Assembly: GCF_028751195.1 (NCBI RefSeq) | Contig: NZ_CP066784.1 | Coordinates: 744,001-808,000 of the forward strand | From: Alicyclobacillus sp. ALC3 | Lineage (GTDB): Bacteria > Bacillota > Bacilli > Alicyclobacillales > Alicyclobacillaceae | DNA length: 64,000 nucleotides | Direction: 5' to 3' | Shown: in pieces, positions 1 to 8,231 of the stretch | How the letters are laid out: every line of letters starts with the position of its first letter | Numbering within the stretch: position 1 is the stretch's first letter | Notes under the pieces: model-generated | The model's input: only the letters and a program-made list of their open reading frames with translations | Told to the model about the DNA's origin: nothing | Databases searched by the model: none | Translations under genes and position numbers: made by a program

Positions 1-134
1 GGAGCCTGTGTTTTTACTTCTCGTTCCATCGCCAGCGTCGCGTTCGTGACGGCATTCTTCAGCTTGTTGTCTAAAATTTCGCTTGCATGAAGCAACCCTT
101 CCGGAATCTCGACCTTAATCTCGAAGTCGGACAC
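1..134 (-). CDS. HK97 gp10-like neck/tail protein, partial (N-terminus only)
   Basis: The window holds only the first 44 codons, starting from a GTG at 134-132 that shares one base with the stop codon of the preceding gene. The protein begins VSDFEIKVEIPEGLL and continues into a charged helix with an AMEREVKTQAP stretch. That helix resembles the start of HK97 gp10-like proteins, which close the neck or tail-completion interface of siphoviruses. Position directly after the connector gene supports this. Family assignment is tentative because the rest is missing. Confidence 0.55.
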   Translation of the reverse strand, partial: MSDFEIKVEIPEGLLHASEILDNKLKNAVTNATLAMEREVKTQA

Positions 135-958
135 TAAGTCCACCTCCGCCAGCGCCGCGCCATGATGTCGATGTCACCAGGGATGCCTTTCTTGTACTGA
201 AGCAATCCCATGTCGGTGTTCGCGAGCACGTCACTGAACCCGCTGTCGCCTTCTTTGTAGAGGCGCGCGGCAAGCACGGTCGAAGCACGCACGATGTCGG
301 ACGGCAACGGGTTATAGCCGGATGTATAGGTGATGGTCACGACGAGGTGCTTCTGCCACGGTTCTGGCATAGCCGTCGATGTGCTGTTTGAGTTGGACGA
401 CCACGATGCGTACACCTGGTAGTCGTCAAACGTGCAGACTGTTGGGTCGAGCATGAACGATTGACCGCCCGGCGCATATTGCCAAGAGATGGCCGACACG
501 CCGGTCACGTTGCGTCCTGTGACTTGCACGAGAATGCAGCCGTCCGTTGTGGCTATGCCGCGCACGGTCTCGGTGATCGTCTGCTGGCCGAATGCGCCCG
601 CAGCGGTATACGTCGCGTCGTCCCAAAGTCTCGACCCTGCACCCACGACGTCCTGGAGGGCTGAGACTTCCTTCACGGGTGCGTCTGCGACGTGCGCCTG
701 CGTTGTCGCGGTCACCGGCACCGTGTACGGTCCTGTGCCGGTGATGGCTCCAGTAATCTGCACCACTTCACGCACAGCCAGATTGTACTGGTCCAGCGCG
801 AGGTACTGTCCAACGTAGAGCCCGGACGCGCCTGCAACTTGGTCAGATGTAAGCGCTAGGGAGGTTGCGCCCACTCCGACTTCGGATGCAAGCGTTGTGT
901 CCGGCGCGAGACGCAAAGCCGCCGCTACAGCAGCTGCGTCCGTGTATGCGGCAGGCAT
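134..958 (-). CDS. Putative head-tail connector protein
   Basis: A 274-residue protein that starts at an ATG behind GAGGTGACG. The N-terminal third is a helix followed by a beta-rich stretch (VGATSLALTSDQVAG, LYVGQYLAL), and the C-terminal third is helical (LPSDIVRASTVLAARLYKEGD). The last part, with a helix carrying an RLYKEG-type motif, is what head-tail connector (gp6-like) proteins show. It sits two genes after the major capsid gene and just before a gp10-like gene, the standard connector slot. I recognise the position better than the sequence, so the exact family is open. Confidence 0.5.
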   Translation of the reverse strand: MPAAYTDAAAVAAALRLAPDTTLASEVGVGATSLALTSDQVAGASGLYVGQYLALDQYNLAVREVVQITGAITGTGPYTVPVTATTQAHVADAPVKEVSALQDVVGAGSRLWDDATYTAAGAFGQQTITETVRGIATTDGCILVQVTGRNVTGVSAISWQYAPGGQSFMLDPTVCTFDDYQVYASWSSNSNSTSTAMPEPWQKHLVVTITYTSGYNPLPSDIVRASTVLAARLYKEGDSGFSDVLANTDMGLLQYKKGIPGDIDIMARRWRRWT

Positions 959-969
959 GTTGCGTCACC

Positions 970-1224
970 TCACTTTTTCTTCGCGGCGCCGTAAATCGCG
1001 TCCACGCTTTCGACTGGTTGCAAATCGCCATCGCCGACCGGAACTTGCCCAGTGTACGGCACCCACGCGGGACCCATCGTCACCTTTGGCGCTAAGTTGT
1101 CCGGGATGCTGACGACGCCATTCACGATCGGCAGGTGAACAGGCTTCGCGCCTTCCATCACGGTCATGTGAGCTTTCGTTTCTGGACTCTGTGCAAGTCC
1201 TGCGTTGAAATAACGTCTTGCCAC
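970..1224 (-). CDS. Small phage structural protein of unknown function
   Basis: An 84-residue protein lying between capsid and connector genes. I chose the GTG at 1224 because GGAGGCTGATCAC lies at the right distance. An upstream GTG at 1239 has no such site. The sequence is mostly beta and loop, rich in Pro, Val and Gly (PVHLPIVNGVVSIPDNLAP), and ends in AAKKK. No motif is recognised. A head decoration or head-closure role is possible from position alone. Confidence 0.5.
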   Translation of the reverse strand: MARRYFNAGLAQSPETKAHMTVMEGAKPVHLPIVNGVVSIPDNLAPKVTMGPAWVPYTGQVPVGDGDLQPVESVDAIYGAAKKK

Positions 1225-1250
1225 GTGATCAGCCTCCACAAAATAAAATC

Positions 1251-1272
1251 AGGAGCGCCCGAAGACGCCCCT
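1251..1272 (-). terminator. Rho-independent terminator after the capsid gene
   Basis: On the minus strand a nine-pair stem (AGGGGCGTC / GGCGCTCCT) closes on a TTCG loop and is followed by GATTTTATTTT. It lies 17 bases past the capsid stop codon. It could lower transcription of connector genes relative to capsid. Confidence 0.7.
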
Positions 1273-1288
1273 GTCTGTCCCCTTACAA

Positions 1289-2788
1289 TCAGCCGTTTGC
1301 GACGTTCTGAATCAGGAACCCACCAGCCGGGAAGTAGTTCTTCATGACCTCGATGCTACGAACTTCGTAGTCATACCGAGGACCGCCGTTCGCGCCCGAT
1401 TGACGGCTCATGGCGTACTCAATCTGGCTGTACTCTTCCTGCGTCTCGATTTTCAGCACCGATGAAATGGTGCTGTCGGGGTACGGCAACACGTCGGTCA
1501 CGCCCATGATGGTACCGGGAGGCAAATGCGGGTCAACGACAATCGGCAGCATCTGACCCTGCCACGCCTTGTTGATGTACCGCTCAATGTACGTGCCACC
1601 GGTGAGTGCGTCTTGCTTCTGACCAGCCTGCAGCATCACGCGGAACCCGCCTGTATTGAACATTTTGTCGGTCATGTTGAACGCCTCTTGCGGGTTGACG
1701 ATCAATCGCGTCGGGCTGACCTGGAAGTTCTGTGCGAGATACAGGAGGACATTGTCAATCTCCTGAATCGACCCGTTGTTACCCGTCATCGTCTTGCCGT
1801 CGAGACTCGTGACGGATGCACCGCTTGCGCGGGTACCCGTTCCACGCGTGACCTGACCACCGCTCGTGTAGTCACCAACCAATGACGCGATATATCCGTT
1901 GAAGGCCTGTGCGTCAGCCGAAGCGTCAGCCGTTGGTGCGACAGGGTTGGTGTCGGGGGCAGCCGCCGTGACGGTCGCCGTGTTGGTGGTCGTGGAGACG
2001 CCGGTGTAATACAAAGACCCACCAGCACCGTTGTCCGTGTACCAGTCGTAGATGGCAGCACCAGCGACGAACGGTACCGTCAGGTCGACAGAGCCGGTGG
2101 TCGCGCCTGCTGGCACGCTGACCGTCACATCTGCACTTGCAGCGGTCTCCATGTTCCCTTGCGCCGAGTTTGGGCCGCCGTAGTGGTAGCCTTCTGTGGT
2201 ACGCGCCGCGACGACAAACTTCCACGTGACCGCAGAAGCCGTGGTGTTGGTGATGGAGCCGCCGCTACTCGAGTACGTGGCGGTGGGCGCAGACAAGGAT
2301 TGGAGCGCGAACGTCTGACCACCGATGGCGATCACGTCTTCGCCTGTCTTCAACTCGTACAAGGTCTTGATACCGGACTTGGCCCGCAAGTTGTCAAACC
2401 CGCGCGCTAATGTCTGAGCGTCACGCTGCACGGAATCACCAAGCGTCAAAACGGCATACGGCGCCACAAAGTCTTGCTCGACCGTCTGCACGAGACTGCC
2501 AGCGTAGCCAAACGACTGCGTCGGGCGCTGCTTCTGGTATCCGAAGCCGGTGATTGCCTTCCAGCGAGCGGCTGCCGAACCTTGTCCAGCTTTGTCGCGT
2601 GGGATGGAGTTGAGGAACGGCGTCACGAGCGGGTAGATGAGTTTCGCCACGTCCTCGAGGCCGAATCCGGTTAGACCGTCGGCGGTAGTCCAGCCAGTGG
2701 TTGTCGCGTCCTTGAACAAGTCCATGGTCTGCTGCGTAATCTTCTCCAGGTCGCTCTGCGCCTGGGCTGTTTGCATGAACTGAGTCAA
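1289..2788 (-). CDS. Major capsid protein with an inserted beta domain
   Basis: A 499-residue protein that is the likely shell subunit of the icosahedral head. The order protease/scaffold then capsid, the N-terminal helical arm (residues 1-50), and C-terminal segments such as LLYLAQNFQVSPTRLIVNPQEAFNMT and PIVVDPHLPPGTIMGV fit an HK97-fold capsid. The TTG start is preceded by GAGGTGAAAAG. Residues of roughly 165-290 form a Ser/Thr/Ala-rich beta stretch (TTEGYHYGGPNSA, VSVPAGATTGSVDLTVPF, YDWYTDNGAGGSLYY) like an Ig-type or carbohydrate-binding domain inserted in the shell fold. That makes the protein longer than the usual 300-400 residues. Terminators on both sides suggest its transcript level is set separately. 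Confidence 0.8.
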   Translation of the reverse strand: MTQFMQTAQAQSDLEKITQQTMDLFKDATTTGWTTADGLTGFGLEDVAKLIYPLVTPFLNSIPRDKAGQGSAAARWKAITGFGYQKQRPTQSFGYAGSLVQTVEQDFVAPYAVLTLGDSVQRDAQTLARGFDNLRAKSGIKTLYELKTGEDVIAIGGQTFALQSLSAPTATYSSSGGSITNTTASAVTWKFVVAARTTEGYHYGGPNSAQGNMETAASADVTVSVPAGATTGSVDLTVPFVAGAAIYDWYTDNGAGGSLYYTGVSTTTNTATVTAAAPDTNPVAPTADASADAQAFNGYIASLVGDYTSGGQVTRGTGTRASGASVTSLDGKTMTGNNGSIQEIDNVLLYLAQNFQVSPTRLIVNPQEAFNMTDKMFNTGGFRVMLQAGQKQDALTGGTYIERYINKAWQGQMLPIVVDPHLPPGTIMGVTDVLPYPDSTISSVLKIETQEEYSQIEYAMSRQSGANGGPRYDYEVRSIEVMKNYFPAGGFLIQNVANG

Positions 2789-2810
2789 CTTTTCACCTCA
2801 TTTTCGGCAC

Positions 2811-2836
2811 AAAAAAGCATCCTTTTCAGGATGCCT
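2811..2836 (-). terminator. Rho-independent terminator between protease and capsid genes
   Basis: On the minus strand GGCATCC and GGATGC pair around a short loop and are followed by six T. It lies between the stop of the XkdF-type gene and the capsid start, so capsid may be read from its own promoter or from read-through. Confidence 0.7.
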
Positions 2837-2860
2837 CGGTATGCTCGGGATGTGTGTTCC

Positions 2861-4903
2861 TTATGCAGTGGGGCGCCGACCACTCGCCAGTCGTTGCTCA
2901 AGCACTTCGGTCGCCAAGTGACGGCCTAGTTGGTCTTTCAGCACTGGGTCCGACGTTTTGTTCAACACGTTCTGGAGGACGGACTTCTCAACATCTCCTT
3001 GCCACGGCATTGCGCCGCCAAGTCCGGGGTAGGCGCCCATAAACGGTCCGCCTGACTGTGGCTGTTCGCCAATCGCCTTCACTTGACCCTCCAGCTCGGC
3101 AATCCGCTCCGCTGCCTTGGTCAACTGCTCGGCCATCTCTGCTACAGCAGCAGCCTTTGCCAACCCAGCGCTCTCCAACGCTTGGGCCAGCACACTTGCA
3201 ACGTCCGGCGCAGACTTCTGGAGCACGGACGACCCTTCAAACTTCGCGAGGACGGCCGCGGCGAATTTGTCCACGTCGACCCCGTTGTTGTCGTCTTTCA
3301 TGCCCATGTGCTCTTTGTCCTCGACCTTGTCGTCCTCACCCAGAGCCGCGTGGATGTGGTCCATGGCGTGACGCAGGTGCTTGGCACGCTCGGCAGACAC
3401 AGCGACGCCGCGTTTGGCGAGACGGTCCGTGATGGACTTGAGCAAACCGTGCGCTTGATGCGCCTTCTCTGCATCCTGCTTGCCTTCCTCTTCGTCGTCT
3501 TTCTTCTGTGCGGCCTTAAGTTCGGCGAGCACCTTTTCAGCAGCGGCGATCTTCTCGTCCACGGTGCCATCTTCCGGACTCTTGCCGCTCTTCTTCTCGT
3601 CCTCGGCCTGAGCGCGCTTCACAGCTTCGATGGCAGCTTCCAACTCGCGGATCTTCTCGTCAACCACCTTGTCGTTCGGGTCGACTGTCTTAGTTAGCGG
3701 GGTTTGCACGGACTTCTCAGCTCCCTTCGATGTTGAGGCAGGTTGCCACACCTGCACCACTTCTTCCGGCTTGCCGAGTTCGGCTTCACCGTCTTTGATG
3801 GTGTACGGCACTTTCCAGTTTTTGTTGTTCATCCAGTCCTCGACGATGCAGTAGTCATCGAAGACGTCACACACCCACAGGTCGCTGTTGAAGGGGTTCC
3901 CGTCGTTGACTGCTGCGTTGAGAAGACTCCGGATGTCGCTGTGGCTGAGTTCACCTCCGGTGCCAGTCCCTGCGCGTTTTTGCAGGTTACCGAAGGCGGC
4001 TTTCTCGGCATCCTTGCGCTCTTCTGACGTGTCAATCTTGCCGTCCTTGAACTCGTGACCTTCGCCGATGAGCTTGTTTGCAGCCTCGGCGATGCGCTTG
4101 CCGATGATTGCCCACTCGTCTTCCGTGTAGCCGCCCTTCTCGCGCATTTCGGGATGGTTGAAGTAGCCGACAGCGGCCTTGATGTGCGCCTCATCAATCG
4201 GGTATGCGTAGTTCGTCGGGTCGCCGTACTCAGCTGCGTCGGTCGGTTTGCCTTCGGGCGGCGTCAGATGGCCGCCTTCCCGCACCGCGATGCCATACTT
4301 CTTCGCGCGTTCCTCGGCCTCGGCGTGTAGCTTCTCGCGTTCGTCCTCCGTTGCTTTGAGCAAGTCTGGATTCACCTCCACCACACCTTTCTGCATGCGC
4401 ACCAGGTCGAAGTTAGCCCCCGGTACCGCAGGATTGTCGACGAGGGATGTCTCTGCCAACTCCGGCGCGTAGCGGAAGGCCTTGGCGGTCTCGTCATACC
4501 ACCGGTCGGCGTAGTTCCCGCCGATGCTGAAGCCGGTCAGGATGCCATCGTCAATCTGACCGATGGTTCGGGTCTCGTAGGACGGCACCTTAACGCCGAT
4601 GTAAACGCCCTTCGCTGTCGTCCCATCCTCGAGTTTCTTCTCACCCGGCTTCCAGTCGAGCATCTTGCCCACCGCATCAGAGCCGTGCATGTAACGGATG
4701 TTGCCCTTGGACTTCCCTTGCGTGGCCTTCTCAATTTCTGAGGACCACTTGTCGAACGCTTGCACCGTGCGCTCAAAGTCGGCGATTTCACCCGTCTTGT
4801 CTTTGACTTCGAGAGAGGCGAAGCCCCAGACCTCACGGCCTCCGTCGCTGGTCGCCTCGACCTTGCTGAACGGTGCGTACATGTTGACTTTGTTGTCCGG
4901 CAT
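2861..4903 (-). CDS. XkdF-like head maturation protease with scaffold-like C-terminus
   Basis: A 680-residue protein starting at the ATG behind AGGAAGGAGTGAG, 15 bases after the portal stop. Residues 1-200 resemble the XkdF phage serine protease family (WGFASLEVKDKTGEI, a His in RYMHGSDAVGK, a Ser in LTGFSIGGNY), which processes capsid precursors. Residues of about 250-370 look like a ChaB/DUF6582-type helical segment (EEWAIIGKRIAEAANK-like). Residues of about 370-440 form a small beta domain (LWVCDVFDDYCIVEDWM). From about 450 on it is Glu/Lys-rich coiled coil, like a scaffold, ending in a Gly/Pro segment and an amphipathic tail. Position just before capsid fits a fused protease-scaffold. 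Confidence 0.78.
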   Translation of the reverse strand: MPDNKVNMYAPFSKVEATSDGGREVWGFASLEVKDKTGEIADFERTVQAFDKWSSEIEKATQGKSKGNIRYMHGSDAVGKMLDWKPGEKKLEDGTTAKGVYIGVKVPSYETRTIGQIDDGILTGFSIGGNYADRWYDETAKAFRYAPELAETSLVDNPAVPGANFDLVRMQKGVVEVNPDLLKATEDEREKLHAEAEERAKKYGIAVREGGHLTPPEGKPTDAAEYGDPTNYAYPIDEAHIKAAVGYFNHPEMREKGGYTEDEWAIIGKRIAEAANKLIGEGHEFKDGKIDTSEERKDAEKAAFGNLQKRAGTGTGGELSHSDIRSLLNAAVNDGNPFNSDLWVCDVFDDYCIVEDWMNNKNWKVPYTIKDGEAELGKPEEVVQVWQPASTSKGAEKSVQTPLTKTVDPNDKVVDEKIRELEAAIEAVKRAQAEDEKKSGKSPEDGTVDEKIAAAEKVLAELKAAQKKDDEEEGKQDAEKAHQAHGLLKSITDRLAKRGVAVSAERAKHLRHAMDHIHAALGEDDKVEDKEHMGMKDDNNGVDVDKFAAAVLAKFEGSSVLQKSAPDVASVLAQALESAGLAKAAAVAEMAEQLTKAAERIAELEGQVKAIGEQPQSGGPFMGAYPGLGGAMPWQGDVEKSVLQNVLNKTSDPVLKDQLGRHLATEVLEQRLASGRRPTA

Positions 4904-4917
4904 GAACTCACTCCTTC

Positions 4918-7743
4918 CTAGTCCGCGTGCGTCGCGGGTGGTGGATTCGGGTTCGGCAACTCGGCCCCCGGTGCGAGAGTGTCTTCGTCGGGGGGAATCG
5001 GAGCGAACGAACGTACGCACCGCGGGTGTTGCAAGGGGTCTGCCTCTGCATGCGCCAACGTCCAGATGGAACCGTTCGCCGCCGCACACGCGCCGTCGTA
5101 GTCGCCGTCGAATACCTCGACGTGCATCACGCCTACGGCGCGCCACCCACCCACGCCGCCGCGATTGTACGCGGTACCCGTTTCGGTACGAGCAATCGTT
5201 TCGGCACGCGCGGACGAAAATGCGTAGTGCTCCTGGATGCCCTGCTGCAACTCAGCGATGGTCTGACCGTCTTTGACAGCCGCCACAACGTGCTCGCGGA
5301 TCATATTGCGCGTCGTCTCGGGGATGGACCAACTGCCGTTGTCGACGAGCACTCCGTCCGGCAACCGTTTCTTGCCGACGAGTTCAGCCGCGCGGTCTTC
5401 GGCGTACTTGATGGCGAGCGGGTTGACGTAGTCCCACGCCAGACTCACGCCGAGCGATTGGACGCCCTCGGTGGCCGCTTGCTCGAAGATAGCCTTTAGC
5501 GACTCTTGCACCGCGTGCCCGATGTCAGCCTCGATGATGGACATCGGTAGGCCGCTGACGAGCGCCTCAACGCTTAAGCCTGTCGGAATGGGGACGCCAT
5601 CCGCCGCAAGCGCACCGGTGACCGCCGCAGAACCTACACCAGCGCTTGATGCACCCGACGCGGTCGAAGAGGATGCACTTTCCGCCGTTCCTGCGCCGAC
5701 TCCTGCCGCAGTCGGTACCGCGGCACCATTCGCGCCGCTCGCGCCTTGGTTCCCAGCCATCTGCAATAACTCGGCTGCAACTTGTTCGGCAACCTGCTTG
5801 CCTTCCCGTGCGAGAACAACCTCGACAGCAATCTTCAACTGTTCTTGCGTGGCCTGTAACTTCTTTTTGTTGCGGGAAACCTTCACGCCGCCGCTAATGC
5901 TTCTAGCTTCCCGCTTCGTAAAATTTGAGGCCTCACCCCCGAGCAACGTGTCGAACACGCCGCGCACATCCTCTGCTGTCTTGGTGCCTGACAACTGCAT
6001 CGAGAGTGCCTTGTGCAAGTATGGGTCGATGTGCTCGGGTTGCCACGCTTTCTGCAACCGCCCATCCTTTGCACGTTTGAGCGCCGCTTGACGCCACTTG
6101 CGCAGCTCATCTTCGACAGCCTTGTTTTGTGTATCAGCAGGTTCGGCAGATGTTCCTTGCGGGTCGCTACCTGGCTTCGTGGGGGCGATGTTCGGCTTCG
6201 GTGGCGCAGGCTTGATGGCTGGTGCAACAACTGCCGAGCGCGGGTCAAGCAACTTCCCGTCGCCCTCCGGGTACCCGTTGATGCCGAGGTTGTACTCGTC
6301 GGCGAGATTGCCTTGTTTGCGCGCTGCTTCCTGACTCGCTGCGTCCACAAAAATAAGGCCTGTCCGGTCGCTGACAAAGCGTCCGACAGGTGCATCGACG
6401 TCGACGTCGTAGCCAAGTTCCTGCCGGACCTCATCCGGCGACAGCACAGCCGACGCGATGTAGATTTGCCGTGTCTGCGCGAGCTTGAGTTGGTCTTCCT
6501 CTTCCTCGATGTTGAGGTACTTAAACCGCGCATACGGCATGTTGAAGTCTTCGCGCAGAATCTTGTTGAAGATGCTCTGGTAGTACTGCACGCTTGGGAT
6601 GATCGAGCGTTGGTAGGTGACCTCCCGTTGCGTCTCGCCACTGGACTTGTTGACTTTTTCCGTGAAACCAATCTGTGCCGGCTGGACCTTGAACCCTGCA
6701 CACCCTTTGGCGATGAGGTGAGCCGCAAAGTTGACGTCAAAGTTTGCCTTGTTGACGGTCGTCACCTTTGCGCCTGGCGGAATCCACTTGACCTTGTGGT
6801 GACCGCCGCGCTTGCCACTCATGACAGCCTCGTAGGCATCCTGGAGAGCCTGTACCTGCTTCGGGTCCGACACATCCGGCGGCGCGTTGATAAAGGCCTC
6901 TGGTACTTCGCCCTCGGTGAAGTAGCGTAGAAAGTACCACTGCAGGCGCACGTCTGTGTTGCCAGTGAGCAAAAGCCACTCGGCCGGTGGCAATCCATAG
7001 CGCGTAGAAGGCCTCGGGTGATGCGGCTTGTAGATCACGTCGCGTTGCTTCAGCCACACCCACGGCAGACCCCACGCCCACTGCACGTATGCAGGTGCAT
7101 CACCTCTCGGGATGGCACCACGTCCGTCGATGAGCGGCGAGAGTGTTGTCCCGTCGATGACCTCCAGCTCGCCGAGTTTGCCGTTGCGCGTGCGATGCCG
7201 AAACAAGCACATCGCGTCGTAGCGCAGCCAGTCGTCGGACGACATCATGACGAGGTCGTCTAGGTCCATCCCCTCGGCAGGATGAGTGAAGAAGTCCTTC
7301 GCGGCTTTGATTTCGGACTTGTAGAGGTCGGCGTTCTCGACCATGTCTTCGTCGACGACAATGTCCCAATCGAGGTTACGGATCTCGTCCTGCCGTACTT
7401 GGATGCAGAGCGTCGCGATGTCCCAGTTGCGCGTGATGCCCTTCAGTGCATCAAACCCGACGCCGTCCATTTCACGCGGCACTGCGAAGATGTTCTGCCC
7501 GACTTGGAACGGCCGCACGAGTGGCGCGGTACCGACCTCGTTGTAGGGGCTGATTGGCGCGCCTGGCGACATGGTGCCGCCTGCGGTCATCCCCTGCTGA
7601 TCCATCGCGGTCTGGACCTCGGCAGGAACCTGAGACGGGGCTGCAGGCTTCTCGTTGATGAGTCTGGCTTGTGTGGCCATAGAGCGAGTGCCCGTGATGG
7701 TGTCGCGTGCTTTCGTGAGCCAGTCAGTGACGCCCATCGGCAT
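4918..7743 (-). CDS. Portal protein fused to a MuF/SPP1 gp7-like head morphogenesis domain
   Basis: A 941-residue protein, about twice the length of a normal portal. Residues of about 90-490 carry portal-type features (DIATLCIQVRQDEIRNLDWDI, FLRYFTEGEVPEAFI, QPAQIGFTEKVNKSSGETQ), forming the dodecameric DNA entry ring. A Pro/Ala linker follows, then a helical region, then an Ala/Gly/Ser-rich spacer (about 665-715). Residues of about 770-925 match phage Mu protein F / SPP1 gp7 (FSSARAETIARTETGTAYNRG, ending HPRCVRSFAP). MuF is normally a separate gene right after portal, so this looks like a gene fusion. The start is the first ATG after AAAGGAGCG; a second ATG six bases on is also possible. 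Confidence 0.85.
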   Translation of the reverse strand: MPMGVTDWLTKARDTITGTRSMATQARLINEKPAAPSQVPAEVQTAMDQQGMTAGGTMSPGAPISPYNEVGTAPLVRPFQVGQNIFAVPREMDGVGFDALKGITRNWDIATLCIQVRQDEIRNLDWDIVVDEDMVENADLYKSEIKAAKDFFTHPAEGMDLDDLVMMSSDDWLRYDAMCLFRHRTRNGKLGELEVIDGTTLSPLIDGRGAIPRGDAPAYVQWAWGLPWVWLKQRDVIYKPHHPRPSTRYGLPPAEWLLLTGNTDVRLQWYFLRYFTEGEVPEAFINAPPDVSDPKQVQALQDAYEAVMSGKRGGHHKVKWIPPGAKVTTVNKANFDVNFAAHLIAKGCAGFKVQPAQIGFTEKVNKSSGETQREVTYQRSIIPSVQYYQSIFNKILREDFNMPYARFKYLNIEEEEDQLKLAQTRQIYIASAVLSPDEVRQELGYDVDVDAPVGRFVSDRTGLIFVDAASQEAARKQGNLADEYNLGINGYPEGDGKLLDPRSAVVAPAIKPAPPKPNIAPTKPGSDPQGTSAEPADTQNKAVEDELRKWRQAALKRAKDGRLQKAWQPEHIDPYLHKALSMQLSGTKTAEDVRGVFDTLLGGEASNFTKREARSISGGVKVSRNKKKLQATQEQLKIAVEVVLAREGKQVAEQVAAELLQMAGNQGASGANGAAVPTAAGVGAGTAESASSSTASGASSAGVGSAAVTGALAADGVPIPTGLSVEALVSGLPMSIIEADIGHAVQESLKAIFEQAATEGVQSLGVSLAWDYVNPLAIKYAEDRAAELVGKKRLPDGVLVDNGSWSIPETTRNMIREHVVAAVKDGQTIAELQQGIQEHYAFSSARAETIARTETGTAYNRGGVGGWRAVGVMHVEVFDGDYDGACAAANGSIWTLAHAEADPLQHPRCVRSFAPIPPDEDTLAPGAELPNPNPPPATHAD

Positions 7744-7763
7744 CGCTCCTTTCTTCTACGCCG

Positions 7764-8024
7764 TTACGCATCGACATCAAACAAATGAAGGACAGAGTCC
7801 CCAGTCAAAATGATGGAATTGGACTTGAACGGCACGCTCGACATGCCGACATACATGTGTGGCCCAAAGATGGTAAACAACTCATGGAGTTGGAATTTAC
7901 TCACCCCGTCCGCGTCCGGTTCTGTTGCGGCAGACGAGTCGCCGCATTCCGACCGCAGAATTTCCTCGCCGGTTCGTGTGAGTTTGACGTACACCACGTC
8001 ATTCAGATTCAGCTTGACGTTCAC
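7764..8024 (-). CDS. Hypothetical phage protein
   Basis: An 86-residue protein starting at GTG behind GAAAGGAGCGACGAGT. It starts with a beta-rich segment (MNVKLNLNDVVYVKLTRTG) like a small barrel and ends SVLHLFDVDA. No family is recognised. It lies between terminase and portal, in the same operon. Confidence 0.55.
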   Translation of the reverse strand: MNVKLNLNDVVYVKLTRTGEEILRSECGDSSAATEPDADGVSKFQLHELFTIFGPHMYVGMSSVPFKSNSIILTGDSVLHLFDVDA

Positions 8025-8045
8025 ACTCGTCGCTCCTTTCGGGCA

Positions 8046-8231
8046 TTAGTGGGGTGTCGCCGCACTCTCCGGCCGTTGGTTCTGCATGCGTTCGACGTTG
8101 GCCTTCAGCGCCTCAAGGACGTCCTCGTTGGTGCAACCCAATTGCCTCGCGAACTCAAGCGATTGACCACCGATCATGATCGTTAGCCTTTGGAGCGCGG
8201 TGTACTGACTGCGGTCAATCGGCATCTCCAT
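8046..8231 (-). CDS. Small hypothetical phage protein
   Basis: A 61-residue, mainly helical protein (ALQRLTIMIGGQSLEFARQLGC, EDVLEALKANVERM). I chose the ATG at 8231 because AAAGGGGTG precedes it; a GTG nine bases upstream is also open. Its start overlaps the terminase 3' end by 17 bases, so translation is probably coupled. Function unknown. Confidence 0.5.
   Translation of the reverse strand: MEMPIDRSQYTALQRLTIMIGGQSLEFARQLGCTNEDVLEALKANVERMQNQRPESAATPH

Noticed and set aside
2861..5146. 761-residue reading of the XkdF-type gene
   Set aside because: The first 81 residues are Arg-rich, overlap the portal gene and lack a ribosome site; ATG 4903 has AGGAAGGAG.
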